Shown: positions 19,102 through 28,150 of the stretch, piece by piece
Numbering within the stretch: the stretch's first letter is position 1
How the letters are laid out: each line of letters starts with the position of its first letter
Source: RUG11237 sp045126515
Lineage (GTDB): Bacteria; Bacillota; Clostridia; Lachnospirales; Lachnospiraceae
Direction: 5' to 3'
NCBI GenBank assembly: GCA_045126515.1
Contig: JBGVOM010000188.1
Coordinates: 1 to 60,977 of the forward strand
DNA: 60,977 bases
Program-made: the position numbers and the translations under genes
The notes under the pieces: model-generated
Database searches by the model: none
Told to the model about the DNA's origin: nothing
The model's input: only the letters and a program-made list of their open reading frames with translations

Positions 19102-22100
19102 TTACCTTTTGGTCCTGCAATACTTTGTCGTCCATTTTCCGTATACTTTTTTCTTCTTTCCTTCCTGCGTTTGATAAATACGGTATGCACGGATACGGAT
19201 ATAATACTTTTTCCCCGCTTTCAACTTAGAAGTTGTATACTTTGTCTTACTCTTACTAATAGAAATTGTCTTTGCCCCTTTGAAGTTTTTCTTTGTACTA
19301 AACTGAACCTGATATCCGGAAACTTTAGAATCCTTCTTCCAAGTCAGTATAAAGCCCTTCTTCTTAGCCTTAACCTTGTATCCCTTGACCTTTGCCACCT
19401 TTGGGATAACTATTTTTTTATCGGTTTGCTGCTTCTTTTCTTCTGAATTGGCGGTTCCAGTTCCTCCGGTGGTGTTATTGCCTCCTTCGGTGCTGTTATT
19501 GCTTCCTCCGGTTCCACCCGTGGAGGTTCCGTTTCCGTTCCATGCTTTGCGTACCGTCACTAAAAGGGGTACGATGGTATCCGACAGCCAGGCTGTCTTT
19601 CCATTCTCCGTATACCCTACAGCCACATAATCTCCCGTATCTGCCAGAAAATATGCTGTCGGAATAACAAATGCATGATTTTCTTCCTCTTCTTTTACCC
19701 CCCACGATGATTTGGTATCATATCGGAGCGCCGCCGTATAGATTCCTGCCGATTTGGTAATCTGATATAGGACAACAGAGTCAATCTCAGATGTGGGATT
19801 CCGCTTTATGGTAATTTTACCGCCTCTTCCGTCCGTAGGGTTCGTCTCATTCAGTTCAGGTGTCCAGCTCATCTCAAATGTCAATCCCTGGTTATCGCCT
19901 ACTTCACAGCCGATAGAAAAATCAGACAACACTCCGTTGTGATCTGTAAGGCCCGATGGAAGCGTCGCCGCATCCACAGAATTTCTCCAACAGGACCCAG
20001 CCTCATCGTAGATCCAATTTCCCTTTACCGGCAGAATGATACTCCGCCCATTCTCCCCTGTGACAGTTACCTGCTTTGGCAGAATTGCTGTAAGTTTCTC
20101 AATATTTTCCGATACTGCCATCTGTTGGGTCATCACAAATCTGTCGATGCCATCGATGCTTACCTCTTTCACTTCCGATGTCAGCTCCTGCGATGCATCA
20201 AAGAATGTAACCGTGTAGCACAGTTTCGCTCCCTTACCGGTAGCCACATCCAAAAGTCCCTTCACTTCCACATCATAAGTTCCGGTATAGGCAGACAAAT
20301 CATTTGCTGCCGGTTCCTTAAAAAGAATCGTATCGTAGTATGCATAAGCGTTTCCTTCCGCTGCACTCCTCTCATATCTTTCCCCGGATTCCCGGTGAAT
20401 TACTGAAATGGAAACGTCCTTTCCGGAAGGAATCTCAAGTTCTTCCAAATTGATTCTCACACTCCACGCTGTCTTTTCTACATCCAGCAAATCATTTGGC
20501 ATATAGCCTTCTGATGGGAAAGAATAAAAGGGCTCTTTCTTTTTGTTCTCGCCATTGTTTTTCCCAATCCGCTGCTCAGAAAGCCAGTTTCCGCTAAATC
20601 CCATCCTAATTCTCGCACTTCCCGGGGCAAGTATGCTTTTTCGCTGGTTGTATTCATAATATACACTGTCATCCCAGGATGTATACTTTTCATTGACTGC
20701 ATTTTTGATTGCCTCCAAAGGAGTCGCTCCCTGGCTGAACATATAGTATGATGTAGACGGCCTGCCCCATTGGTCTTCCGGGAAATCCTCCGGTTTTGAT
20801 GGGAAATTGCATAAGAATGCCTGACGCTGCATCTCATGCCACCCCGGAATACCGTATGTTTCCTGGTCAGTATCCCCTTCTGCATCCTCGCTTCCTACCA
20901 GCCACCGGTAATAATTACACAGGGAAATCATGGCTACCAGTGCATCCTTAGATAGCGTCCCTGCAGAATACGGCAACGTAAGAGACGGCATTTCTTCATA
21001 AATACTTGTTATGTCCATCTCATCATATCCCTGGGCAGCAAATCTTGCTTCTACATATTTTCCGGCTGCCTCTTCCTTCGTTCTCCCAGCGAATGTTTCA
21101 AACTCTGCCGCATCATATGTAACTTCCGGTATGAGCCATGTCGGTGTAGAAGTTGGGGTTACATTCAGCGTCGCGGTTGGAGTTACCGTTGACGTCACCG
21201 TCGGCAGTGGGTTCTCTGTCACCGACGGAGTTTCTGTCACTGACGGACTCTCTGTCGCTGATGGACTCTCTGTCCCTGCTGGATTCCCTGTCACCGATGG
21301 AGTCACCGTCGAAACCGGTGTTGTAACTTTCCCATCGGATGTGACGGTTCCGGCATACGTCCAGCACGCCTGTTCCGCCAGATTTAAATGTAACGCAGGG
21401 CGCACGACAATACGCCAGTCGTCAACATATCCATAACTAACCCATCCGAAGTCCACTTCACCGGCAGTCTTGTTCGAGTCGCCCGGCGTTCTCAGCCACC
21501 ATGCCCCGTATACAACTCCCCGCGACTTTGCGTAATCAGTGACTTTTATGAGACGTTCTTTGGCTTCTTCGACCGCATCAGCAGGAAAACCATATTCCGG
21601 ATTCAACACATCGTCCCTTGAGAGCAGGTACACTTTATCGATTGTGTCCGCTCCGCCTTCCACATTATATTTTTCATTATCCGCATTTACCAGCTCCGTA
21701 TCTTTGATTGCCAACTGTTCTTCATCCGTAAAGGCGTAGTTCAGAAAAGTATTGTGGGTATAATCTTTCCCATACAGGTTTTCTCCCGGACCATAGCCGT
21801 TGAGCCAGCTTCGTATTGTAGAAGTCTCCCATGTGACGTCACTCCATATTTCATTGTATGCCTGATAGGCAATCCCCTGGTCCGACAACAGAAGGGCATC
21901 GTCACCGTCCACCGACAGGACGCGCCATTTGATGGGTTCTTTGGAGTCTTTTCGGTTTGCCGTCCCATCCCCGTTGGTGTCGTTTTGCCAGTAATTTCCA
22001 AAGTATACGCAGTCCCATGTTGTAACGCCGTTGCTGTCGGTGGACGGCGAAAGCGGCATATCCGTTGTAGGCGGAAAAGGGATTGGCAGTGATGTAGGTG

Positions 22101-23190
22101 TAGGCTGCAAAACCTCTGTAGGAAGCGGCGTGGGCGCCGGCAACAGATTTTCATTTTCTTTACTTTGGGAATTTACAGTTCCGGCATACGTCCAGCATTC
22201 TGTATGGGACAGATCAATATGCAGAACCGGACGGACAGACTCATAGTGATGACAATAAGTGCCATCCACATTGATGCAACCAGTAACGATTAGTCTGTGC
22301 CCGCCTTTTTCTTCATCTCCACCACGCAAAAGGACCGCACGATTACTAAGATACGGCTCCTCTCCATCGACTATGTCATCATGGAATACCCCTGGTGTCC
22401 GCAACCACCACTCACCGTACCTGCTTTGACTGAGATAACTGCCAGGCAAATTACGATATTCGCCTTTCACCTTCTCCCACACATAATCGGTTTCCTTTAC
22501 CGATCTCGTGAATGTAGTTGCATTTGTCTGAATAAATCCATATTTCACCTCAGTTGCCTCCTTAAGTGAAAGCAGATACACCCGGTCAATCGTATCATTT
22601 CCACCCTCGGCCGTATTGTTGGTATTATCATCCTTTTTCTGAACATTATCATCATTTTTGACGGTGGTATAACGGATGGCCTCCTGCTCTGCGGGACTGA
22701 AGGCATTATCCAGAAAATTATCGTCTGTATAATCCCTGCCACATGCATTGTCACTGGCACCGTATCCGTTGAGCCAGCTTCGTATCGTAGAAGTCTCCCA
22801 TGTGACAGTGCCCTCTATTTCATTGTACTTTTGATACTCCAGATCCCTTTCTGCCAGAAGAAAAGCATCATCTCCATCTACTGACAGGACACGCCAAAGA
22901 ATCGGCTCTTTGGCATCATCCCTGTCTGCAATACCATCATCATTGGTATCGCTCTGCCAGTAATTTCCAAAATAGATACAATCCCATGTCCTGACATACA
23001 CATCCGAACCTTCCGCTCCCCGCGGATTGCTGATTCCATAATCCGTCTGTACCGCCGGCTCCTCTGTATCTATCTCCTGTGCAAATGCCTGCTGCCCCCC
23101 GGTCTGCGGCAGCAAAGTGCCGGTCAGGATCGCGCCAACCACTAAAAACGCCGTGAGTTTCTTGCATCTACCATAATAAATTCTCCCCAT
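19102..23190 (-). CDS. Large secreted protein: two DUF6273 modules, S/T/P linkers, FN3-like end
   Basis: 1362 residues with a Sec signal peptide (basic start, hydrophobic core, likely cut after AFA near residue 37). Two homologous DUF6273 modules (about 68-340 and 392-615) share TWDCxYFGNYW, an Asp-rich NDDGIADRDD or NGDGTANRKD loop that looks calcium-binding, and ETSTIRSWLNGYG. Pro/Thr-rich linkers lie at about 345-390 and 620-690. The middle (690-1000) is unknown, with an aromatic helical segment and a faint CAP-domain feel. The C-terminus (about 1275-1362) is fibronectin-III-like and very lysine-rich, ending without LPXTG or a membrane anchor. Wall binding could come from that basic end. 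The DNA looks less A/T-rich than its neighbours, suggesting separate ancestry. Confidence 0.8.
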   Translation of the reverse strand: MGRIYYGRCKKLTAFLVVGAILTGTLLPQTGGQQAFAQEIDTEEPAVQTDYGISNPRGAEGSDVYVRTWDCIYFGNYWQSDTNDDGIADRDDAKEPILWRVLSVDGDDAFLLAERDLEYQKYNEIEGTVTWETSTIRSWLNGYGASDNACGRDYTDDNFLDNAFSPAEQEAIRYTTVKNDDNVQKKDDNTNNTAEGGNDTIDRVYLLSLKEATEVKYGFIQTNATTFTRSVKETDYVWEKVKGEYRNLPGSYLSQSRYGEWWLRTPGVFHDDIVDGEEPYLSNRAVLLRGGDEEKGGHRLIVTGCINVDGTYCHHYESVRPVLHIDLSHTECWTYAGTVNSQSKENENLLPAPTPLPTEVLQPTPTSLPIPFPPTTDMPLSPSTDSNGVTTWDCVYFGNYWQNDTNGDGTANRKDSKEPIKWRVLSVDGDDALLLSDQGIAYQAYNEIWSDVTWETSTIRSWLNGYGPGENLYGKDYTHNTFLNYAFTDEEQLAIKDTELVNADNEKYNVEGGADTIDKVYLLSRDDVLNPEYGFPADAVEEAKERLIKVTDYAKSRGVVYGAWWLRTPGDSNKTAGEVDFGWVSYGYVDDWRIVVRPALHLNLAEQACWTYAGTVTSDGKVTTPVSTVTPSVTGNPAGTESPSATESPSVTETPSVTENPLPTVTSTVTPTATLNVTPTSTPTWLIPEVTYDAAEFETFAGRTKEEAAGKYVEARFAAQGYDEMDITSIYEEMPSLTLPYSAGTLSKDALVAMISLCNYYRWLVGSEDAEGDTDQETYGIPGWHEMQRQAFLCNFPSKPEDFPEDQWGRPSTSYYMFSQGATPLEAIKNAVNEKYTSWDDSVYYEYNQRKSILAPGSARIRMGFSGNWLSEQRIGKNNGENKKKEPFYSFPSEGYMPNDLLDVEKTAWSVRINLEELEIPSGKDVSISVIHRESGERYERSAAEGNAYAYYDTILFKEPAANDLSAYTGTYDVEVKGLLDVATGKGAKLCYTVTFFDASQELTSEVKEVSIDGIDRFVMTQQMAVSENIEKLTAILPKQVTVTGENGRSIILPVKGNWIYDEAGSCWRNSVDAATLPSGLTDHNGVLSDFSIGCEVGDNQGLTFEMSWTPELNETNPTDGRGGKITIKRNPTSEIDSVVLYQITKSAGIYTAALRYDTKSSWGVKEEEENHAFVIPTAYFLADTGDYVAVGYTENGKTAWLSDTIVPLLVTVRKAWNGNGTSTGGTGGSNNSTEGGNNTTGGTGTANSEEKKQQTDKKIVIPKVAKVKGYKVKAKKKGFILTWKKDSKVSGYQVQFSTKKNFKGAKTISISKSKTKYTTSKLKAGKKYYIRIRAYRIYQTQEGKKKKVYGKWTTKYCRTKR
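21215..21304 (-). repeat. 18-bp tandem repeats encoding a Ser/Thr/Pro linker
   Basis: Five consecutive 18-base units (TCTGTCACYGACGGA-type on the plus strand) encode 6-residue repeats such as ESPSVT and ETPSVT in the second linker of the large secreted protein. Copy number is likely to vary by slippage. Confidence 0.85.
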
Positions 23191-23302
23191 AAAGATTCTC
23201 CTTTCTCACAATCCATAGTCTCGTAGACTTTCAAATCCTGTTTTGTAAAAATCCCCTTCTTTTTCCATAGCCGTTTAGCCATCCAAGTTTGATTCCATTA
23301 TA
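23191..23302 (-). promoter_or_regulatory. Promoter and leader of the large secreted-protein gene
   Basis: A TATAAT -10 lies at 23297-23302 on the minus strand, with no good -35. The leader of roughly 100 bases contains GGCTAAACGGCTATGG, which brings a GEMM riboswitch to mind, but the rest of that core is missing. An AGAAAGGAGAA ribosome site precedes the ATG. Confidence 0.4.
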
Positions 23303-23351
23303 ACATTTCTTTGCATAAAACACCACACAATTCCCCTTGACGCTTTATTCT

Positions 23352-23387
23352 AAAAAGAAAAACAGGAAAGCTTTGACACTCTCCTGT
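23352..23387 (-). terminator. Terminator of the folate operon
   Basis: 9-bp stem (ACAGGAGAG / CTTTCCTGT, one G-U) with an 8-base loop followed by TTTTTC on the minus strand, 67 bases after the last small gene. Confidence 0.75.
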
Positions 23388-23453
23388 CTTAATGTTACAT
23401 TTATTTAATACCTCTGCAAATTAGCAATATTTACAAAATTGAATTACATATTT

Positions 23454-23603
23454 TCACTTATCCTCTTTCTCATCAATTCCCCAATGGTCCTTCATATACT
23501 TATTGCCAATATTGTTACCAATATTATTTTCTGTCTTCCGCCCAAAATATACATTGATAAGCGCAAACACAATTAACAGTGCAACAATCGCAAAAAATTC
23601 CAT
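23454..23603 (-). CDS. 49-residue membrane miniprotein at the end of the fol operon
   Basis: Encodes an N-terminal membrane segment (MEFFAIVALLIVFALINVYF) followed by a charged soluble tail rich in Asn, Gly and Lys that ends DEKEDK. A strong GAGGAGG site lies 9 bases before the ATG and the start is only 3 bases after the folBK stop codon, so translation as the last cistron is very likely. Function unknown. A single-pass topology with the tail in the cytoplasm is expected from the positive residues following the segment. Confidence 0.65.
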   Translation of the reverse strand: MEFFAIVALLIVFALINVYFGRKTENNIGNNIGNKYMKDHWGIDEKEDK

Positions 23604-23606
23604 TAC

Positions 23607-24425
23607 CTATTCCTCCTCTAATTCCTGAAGCATCTCCATCACTGTCTTTCCATACACCGGATGCCTTTTATGTCCGGCAATCTGTGCCAACGGTCGCAAT
23701 ACAAAATCTCTGTTTTTCATATCCCTATGAGGTATGGTAAGTTTTTCTGAATCCATCACCAAATCATCATAAAATATAATATCCAAATCCAGTGTGCGCG
23801 GTCCCCAGTGGATGACACGTTCCCTATTAGCCTCTTTCTCGATACGGTTCAAAAGTTTTAACAGTTCTAACGGATACAATAAAGTCCGAAGTTCCAGACA
23901 TCCATTTAAAAATTCATCCTGGTCTGTCATTCCGTAAGGTTCTGTCACAATCAAATCGGAACATTTTACAACCTCACATTCCTCTTGTTCTTCCAGGCTA
24001 TCAATCGCCTGACTAATGTACCCTTCTTTATCTCCCATATTCGAACCAAGGGCAACAAAAGCAGTGTGCCATCTTCGTTCTATTTTTACAGACACAGTAT
24101 TGATAGGCAATCCCACCGGTGCCCATGGCTTTTTAATCTCCACAGTAACCTTTTCCAAATTTTTTATCTCTAACAATAAAAACTTCGCCAACTGCTCTGC
24201 TACTGTTTCAATCAGTTGATAAGTGTGTTCTTTCAAAAATTGTGTGATTTTATGGCAAACAGTACCGTAATCAATGGATTTTGTCAAATCATCGGATGTC
24301 CCTGCCAGTCTTGTATCGGTGTATAAAACTGCTGATACCAGAAATTTCTGTCCCAATACATTTTCCTCTTTGTAAACACCATGATTGCAGTACACTTCCA
24401 AATCCTTAATCTTTATCTTATCCAT
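23607..24425 (-). CDS. folBK: Fused dihydroneopterin aldolase / HPPK
   Basis: Bifunctional folate enzyme. Residues about 1-115 are FolB (MDKIKIKDLEVYCNHGVYKEE; retro-aldol of dihydroneopterin to 6-hydroxymethyl-dihydropterin). Residues about 118-272 are FolK (AFVALGSNMGDKEGYI; pyrophosphoryl transfer, with GPRTLDLDIIFYDD for magnesium and ATP and PHRDMKNRDFVLRPL). The fusion channels consecutive steps and is known in several Firmicutes. It follows folP by 22 bases. Confidence 0.93.
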   Translation of the reverse strand: MDKIKIKDLEVYCNHGVYKEENVLGQKFLVSAVLYTDTRLAGTSDDLTKSIDYGTVCHKITQFLKEHTYQLIETVAEQLAKFLLLEIKNLEKVTVEIKKPWAPVGLPINTVSVKIERRWHTAFVALGSNMGDKEGYISQAIDSLEEQEECEVVKCSDLIVTEPYGMTDQDEFLNGCLELRTLLYPLELLKLLNRIEKEANRERVIHWGPRTLDLDIIFYDDLVMDSEKLTIPHRDMKNRDFVLRPLAQIAGHKRHPVYGKTVMEMLQELEEE

Positions 24426-24447
24426 ATCACGCCTCGCTTATCCAATA

Positions 24448-25254
24448 TTACCTTCCTAAAATTGCCTCTGTCATGGCAATTGCACGTTTGTTTTCTTTTA
24501 CATCATGCACACGCACAAAAGAACACCTTTTCATGACACCCATTACCGTAGTTACCAGAGTTCCTTCCACTCTTTCCTCCACCGGCAAATCCAGTGTCAG
24601 ACCAATGACAGATTTCCTGGAAGTGCCAAGAAGAATCGGATACCCCAGTGCATGCATCTGCTCTAATTTATTGATAACTTCCAGGTTGTTTTCATAAGTT
24701 TTTCCAAATCCTACACCTGGATCTAAAATTATCTTATCATCTGCAATTCCTGCCTTTTCTGCAATCTTTACTGTTTCGCCAAGATCAGAAAGCATATCCG
24801 GCATAAAATCCTTATAATCCGGTTCCTTACGGTTATGCATCAGACAGCATGGCAGGCCACTTTCTGCTATCACTCCTGCTAAAATATCATCATACTTTAA
24901 TCCCCAGATATCATTAATTAAATCGGCTCCGGCACCAATCGCAGCTTTGGCCACATTTCCCTTATAAGTATCTACAGAAACCGGAATATCAAACTGCTTC
25001 TTTACTGCTTCAATTGCAGGCACGACTCTAGAGATTTCTTCTTCCTCGCTAAGCAGAGTATAACCAGGTCTGGTGGATTCTCCGCCAATATCAATAATGT
25101 CTGCCCCCTCTGCAATCATTTTTTCTGCCTGCCGTAACGCTGCTTCTATGGTATTAAACTTGCCACCATCAGAAAAAGAATCCGGTGTCACATTTAAAAT
25201 TCCCATCACATAAGTGTGTTTTCCTAATTCAAATTCCCTATTTCCAATTTTCAT
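24448..25254 (-). CDS. folP: Dihydropteroate synthase
   Basis: Joins 6-hydroxymethyl-dihydropterin pyrophosphate to para-aminobenzoate. TIM-barrel motifs are visible: ILNVTPDSFSDGG (about 19-31), IDIGGESTRPG, and the late GTSRKSVIG loop. 268 residues is standard. It is the sulfonamide target. It lies between the HD-domain gene and folBK. Confidence 0.95.
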   Translation of the reverse strand: MKIGNREFELGKHTYVMGILNVTPDSFSDGGKFNTIEAALRQAEKMIAEGADIIDIGGESTRPGYTLLSEEEEISRVVPAIEAVKKQFDIPVSVDTYKGNVAKAAIGAGADLINDIWGLKYDDILAGVIAESGLPCCLMHNRKEPDYKDFMPDMLSDLGETVKIAEKAGIADDKIILDPGVGFGKTYENNLEVINKLEQMHALGYPILLGTSRKSVIGLTLDLPVEERVEGTLVTTVMGVMKRCSFVRVHDVKENKRAIAMTEAILGR

Positions 25255-25293
25255 GCCTGTTCCTCCGCTGTTAATATATTATAATTCATACTA

Positions 25294-25776
25294 TTATATA
25301 AATAATTCTAAATTTTTCTTTTCGTTTTTCCAATTACATTCGCACTCCATTTTACAGGCAAAGCAAGCTCTGGATGCCTTGTCTGCACGATAAAAGATTC
25401 CACGAAAGCTGTGTTCGCCAGCAATTTCTTTATTTCTATGCTCACCTATTACATCAGAAATGAGGGCAATTTCTTCCTGGGAAAATCCGCAGTCTTTCAA
25501 AATCTTCGGTGCATATTTTAAACTTGCCTTTTCGTGAGGAGTTTTATCTTCATATTGTTTAAATCTTCCGATATCATGGAGCAATGCTGCTGCATAAATC
25601 AATTCTTTTTCTATATTCAGATTTTCTTCTAGATTGTATATATACGCAATTCTGGCAACATCCATAAAATGTGCCATATTATGGCGGCAAAATTCCCTTT
25701 TCTTTTCCCACTTTTCAGTTTTCTTATAACACTTGCGAAAAAGTTCATGCTGTAAAATCTGATTGACACGTTCCAT
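25294..25776 (-). CDS. HD-domain phosphohydrolase with a cysteine-rich tail, inside the fol operon
   Basis: 160 residues. HD-fold metal ligands are in place: His36, the HD pair His67-Asp68 (ALLHDIGR), His113 and Asp132. A cysteine cluster follows at 138, 141, 145 and 147 (CFACKMECEC), which could hold a zinc or iron-sulfur centre. HD proteins cleave phosphate esters of nucleotides. Located between folE and folP, it is a candidate for the dihydroneopterin triphosphate dephosphorylation step, which no other gene here covers; that role is inference. Confidence 0.8.
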   Translation of the reverse strand: MERVNQILQHELFRKCYKKTEKWEKKREFCRHNMAHFMDVARIAYIYNLEENLNIEKELIYAAALLHDIGRFKQYEDKTPHEKASLKYAPKILKDCGFSQEEIALISDVIGEHRNKEIAGEHSFRGIFYRADKASRACFACKMECECNWKNEKKNLELFI

Positions 25777-25793
25777 GTTTCACTCATCCTATA

Positions 25794-26348
25794 CTATAAT
25801 TTCATCATTTGAAAGCATTTATTCTGCAGGCTTTCTTCCTGCTCAAACACACCTCTTGTGGCAACAGTTACAGTTTTGCTTCCGGGTTTTTTTACTCCCC
25901 GCATAGTCATACACATATGCTCCGCTTCTAAAACTACCATAACACCCTGAGGCTCTAAATATTTCATAATGGCATCCGCGATCTGACCCGTCATCTTTTC
26001 CTGTATCTGTGGACGCTTTGCAAATACCTCCACTGTTCTGGCAAGTTTGCTTAATCCCGCCACTTTACCGTTCGGTATATAAGCAATGCAAGCTTTGCCA
26101 TAGAAAGGCATCAGGTGATGTTCACATGTGGAATAAAAGGTGATATCCTTTTCCAATACCATTTCATTATGCTCTACAGTAAAGGTCTTTCCCAAATGTA
26201 CTCCGGCATCCTCTGTCAGTCCGCCAAAAATTTCTTCGTACATTCTTGCTATCCGCTCCGGCGTTTCCTTTAGTCCTTCTCTGTTTACATCTTCACCGAT
26301 TCCTTCTAACAAAAGAGTCACTGCCTGTTTAATTTTTTCCTGATTCAT
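25794..26348 (-). CDS. folE: GTP cyclohydrolase I
   Basis: Makes 7,8-dihydroneopterin triphosphate from GTP, opening folate synthesis. The zinc motif TCEHHLMPF and AEHMCMTMRG are clear. I start at the ATG at 26348 because AAAGG lies 10 bases upstream. A longer start at 26366 would overlap folC and place that site inside the gene. The length of 184 residues fits the short type I enzyme. Confidence 0.94.
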   Translation of the reverse strand: MNQEKIKQAVTLLLEGIGEDVNREGLKETPERIARMYEEIFGGLTEDAGVHLGKTFTVEHNEMVLEKDITFYSTCEHHLMPFYGKACIAYIPNGKVAGLSKLARTVEVFAKRPQIQEKMTGQIADAIMKYLEPQGVMVVLEAEHMCMTMRGVKKPGSKTVTVATRGVFEQEESLQNKCFQMMKL

Positions 26349-26362
26349 GTACACCAAGCCTT

Positions 26363-27682
26363 TCATACGCTAATAGGTTTACTTTTTTTCTTCATTTCTT
26401 CTAACAATTCCATCAATCTTCCTGCAAATGACAGTGAACCGAAGGCAACAATCACATCATCTTTTCCAGCTAACAAAAGTGCCATTTCAACAGCCTCTTT
26501 CAGGCTGTCTGCCGCCGTCACATTTTCATTATAGGCACGCACTGCATATGCCAGTTCCATTCCCGATAAAGCACGTTCATTGTCTGGAATGGTAAAGGTA
26601 ATAATCTGACTAGCCAAAGAAGCAGTTTCCTTTGCAATCTTTTCATATTCCTTATCTTTAAAAACTCCCATAAGAAAGATAAGTTTTCTGTTACCAAACT
26701 GCTCTTTTATGGTCTGTGCCAGTTTTTTTGCTGCATCTTCATTGTGGGCACCATCCACAATAATGCGTGGATTCTTATGAATGGTTGTAAACCTGCCTAC
26801 CCATTTTGTCTTTGCAAACCCCTGATAAATAGCTTCTTTCGCTACCGGAAAACCTTTCTCCTGCAATATCAGAATCACTTTAAGCGCCAGCACTGCATTG
26901 CTTATTTGGTGTGCCCCAATCAGCCCGATTTCAATATTTTCATACTTTTCACCATCATAACAAGAAAATATCTGATGGTCTAAATTACTTTCCACAATAT
27001 CCACCTTAGAAGCATCAGCAAAAACAATTTCTGTACCCATTTCCGCTGCTTTCTCCATTAAAACCTGCTCTACCACGGGCTCCTGCTTCATGGATACTGC
27101 CACAACACCCTGCCGCATAATTCCAGCCTTTGCCCTGGCAATGTCCGCTAAGGTATCTCCTAAAATCCCCATATGGTCTCTACTGATGGATGCAAATACC
27201 GTACAAAGTTTCTTTTCAATAGCATTGGTGGCGTCTTCACTGCCACCCAGCCCACATTCTAAAATCACCATGTCGCAGCCACAACGTTTGAAATACCATA
27301 ACGCCAACGCTGTTTCCACTTCAAAAGGTGTGGGATGGGAAAATCCGTTTTCCACCATTTCTTCTGCTTTTTTTTGAATTAAAGTAATTCCCTCTGCAAA
27401 ATCATTTTTTTCTATATATCTGTTATTTATCTGAATACGTTCTCTATATTTGCATATGGTTGGAGAAACATATCTTCCCACCTTATATCCTGCCTCAGCA
27501 TAAATAGTAGAAAGATAAGAAACCACCGACCCTTTTCCATTGGTTCCTGCCACATGAATAATGGAAAGTTCCTGCTCCGGGTTGTTTAGTCGCTTCAACA
27601 GTTCTTTGATGTTAGTCAGTCCTAACACACTGCCATAAGCGTTTATTTCCTCCATATACTCTCGTGCCTGTCTGTAATCCAT
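26363..27682 (-). CDS. folC: Folylpolyglutamate synthase / dihydrofolate synthase
   Basis: Mur-ligase-family ATP enzyme that adds glutamate to dihydropteroate and to folates. The P-loop HVAGTNGKGSVVSYLS (about 43-58), GGSEDATNAI, and C-terminal VDGAHNEDAAKKL (about 290-302) are present. 439 residues, normal length. It starts the fol segment 27 bases after pyrI, so pyrimidine and folate genes may share a transcript. Confidence 0.94.
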   Translation of the reverse strand: MDYRQAREYMEEINAYGSVLGLTNIKELLKRLNNPEQELSIIHVAGTNGKGSVVSYLSTIYAEAGYKVGRYVSPTICKYRERIQINNRYIEKNDFAEGITLIQKKAEEMVENGFSHPTPFEVETALALWYFKRCGCDMVILECGLGGSEDATNAIEKKLCTVFASISRDHMGILGDTLADIARAKAGIMRQGVVAVSMKQEPVVEQVLMEKAAEMGTEIVFADASKVDIVESNLDHQIFSCYDGEKYENIEIGLIGAHQISNAVLALKVILILQEKGFPVAKEAIYQGFAKTKWVGRFTTIHKNPRIIVDGAHNEDAAKKLAQTIKEQFGNRKLIFLMGVFKDKEYEKIAKETASLASQIITFTIPDNERALSGMELAYAVRAYNENVTAADSLKEAVEMALLLAGKDDVIVAFGSLSFAGRLMELLEEMKKKSKPISV

Positions 27683-27709
27683 AGCACACCTCTGTTCTTT
27701 TTTCCTTAA

Positions 27710-28141
27710 TTAATTCTTTTCGCCGTATTTTTCTTCGCAATACTTACAGCGGTAAATCTTCTTCTCTTTGTCTGTTAAAACAAATATCTGCTTTAATTCC
27801 TGCTCAATAGATGTAATACAGCGTGGATTTTTACATTTGATAACATTTTCAATGGTTTCCGGAAGATTTAATTCCTTTTTCTCTACAATCTCGCCATCTT
27901 TGATAATATTCACTGTAATGTTGCAGTCAATAAAACCAAGAATATCCAAATTCAGTTTCTCTATGTCACATTCTACCTTGATAATATCTTTCTTTCCCAT
28001 AACCTGACTGCGGGCATTTTTAATAATTGCCACACAGCAGTCTAACTTGTCCAGTTTTAAATCACGGTAAATAGACATGCTCTTTCCTGCTTCAATATGA
28101 TCTAACACAAAACCTTCATTTAATTTACCAACGTTTAACAT
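27710..28141 (-). CDS. pyrI: Aspartate carbamoyltransferase regulatory subunit
   Basis: 143 residues. An N-terminal allosteric domain (binds CTP/ATP) leads into a C-terminal zinc domain with CKNPRC and CKYCEEKYG providing the four cysteines. It interfaces with PyrB for feedback control. It starts 9 bases after pyrB. Confidence 0.95.
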   Translation of the reverse strand: MLNVGKLNEGFVLDHIEAGKSMSIYRDLKLDKLDCCVAIIKNARSQVMGKKDIIKVECDIEKLNLDILGFIDCNITVNIIKDGEIVEKKELNLPETIENVIKCKNPRCITSIEQELKQIFVLTDKEKKIYRCKYCEEKYGEKN

Positions 28142-28150
28142 AATTTCCTC

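Noticed and set aside
19102..23190. Sortase-anchored surface protein
   Set aside because: No LPXTG-like motif or C-terminal membrane segment is seen; the protein ends in a basic FN3-like domain.
23191..23302. Cyclic-di-GMP (GEMM) riboswitch in the leader of the large secreted-protein gene
   Set aside because: GGCTAAACGGCTATGG looks similar at first, but the GACGCAAAGC part and proper paired stems are not found.
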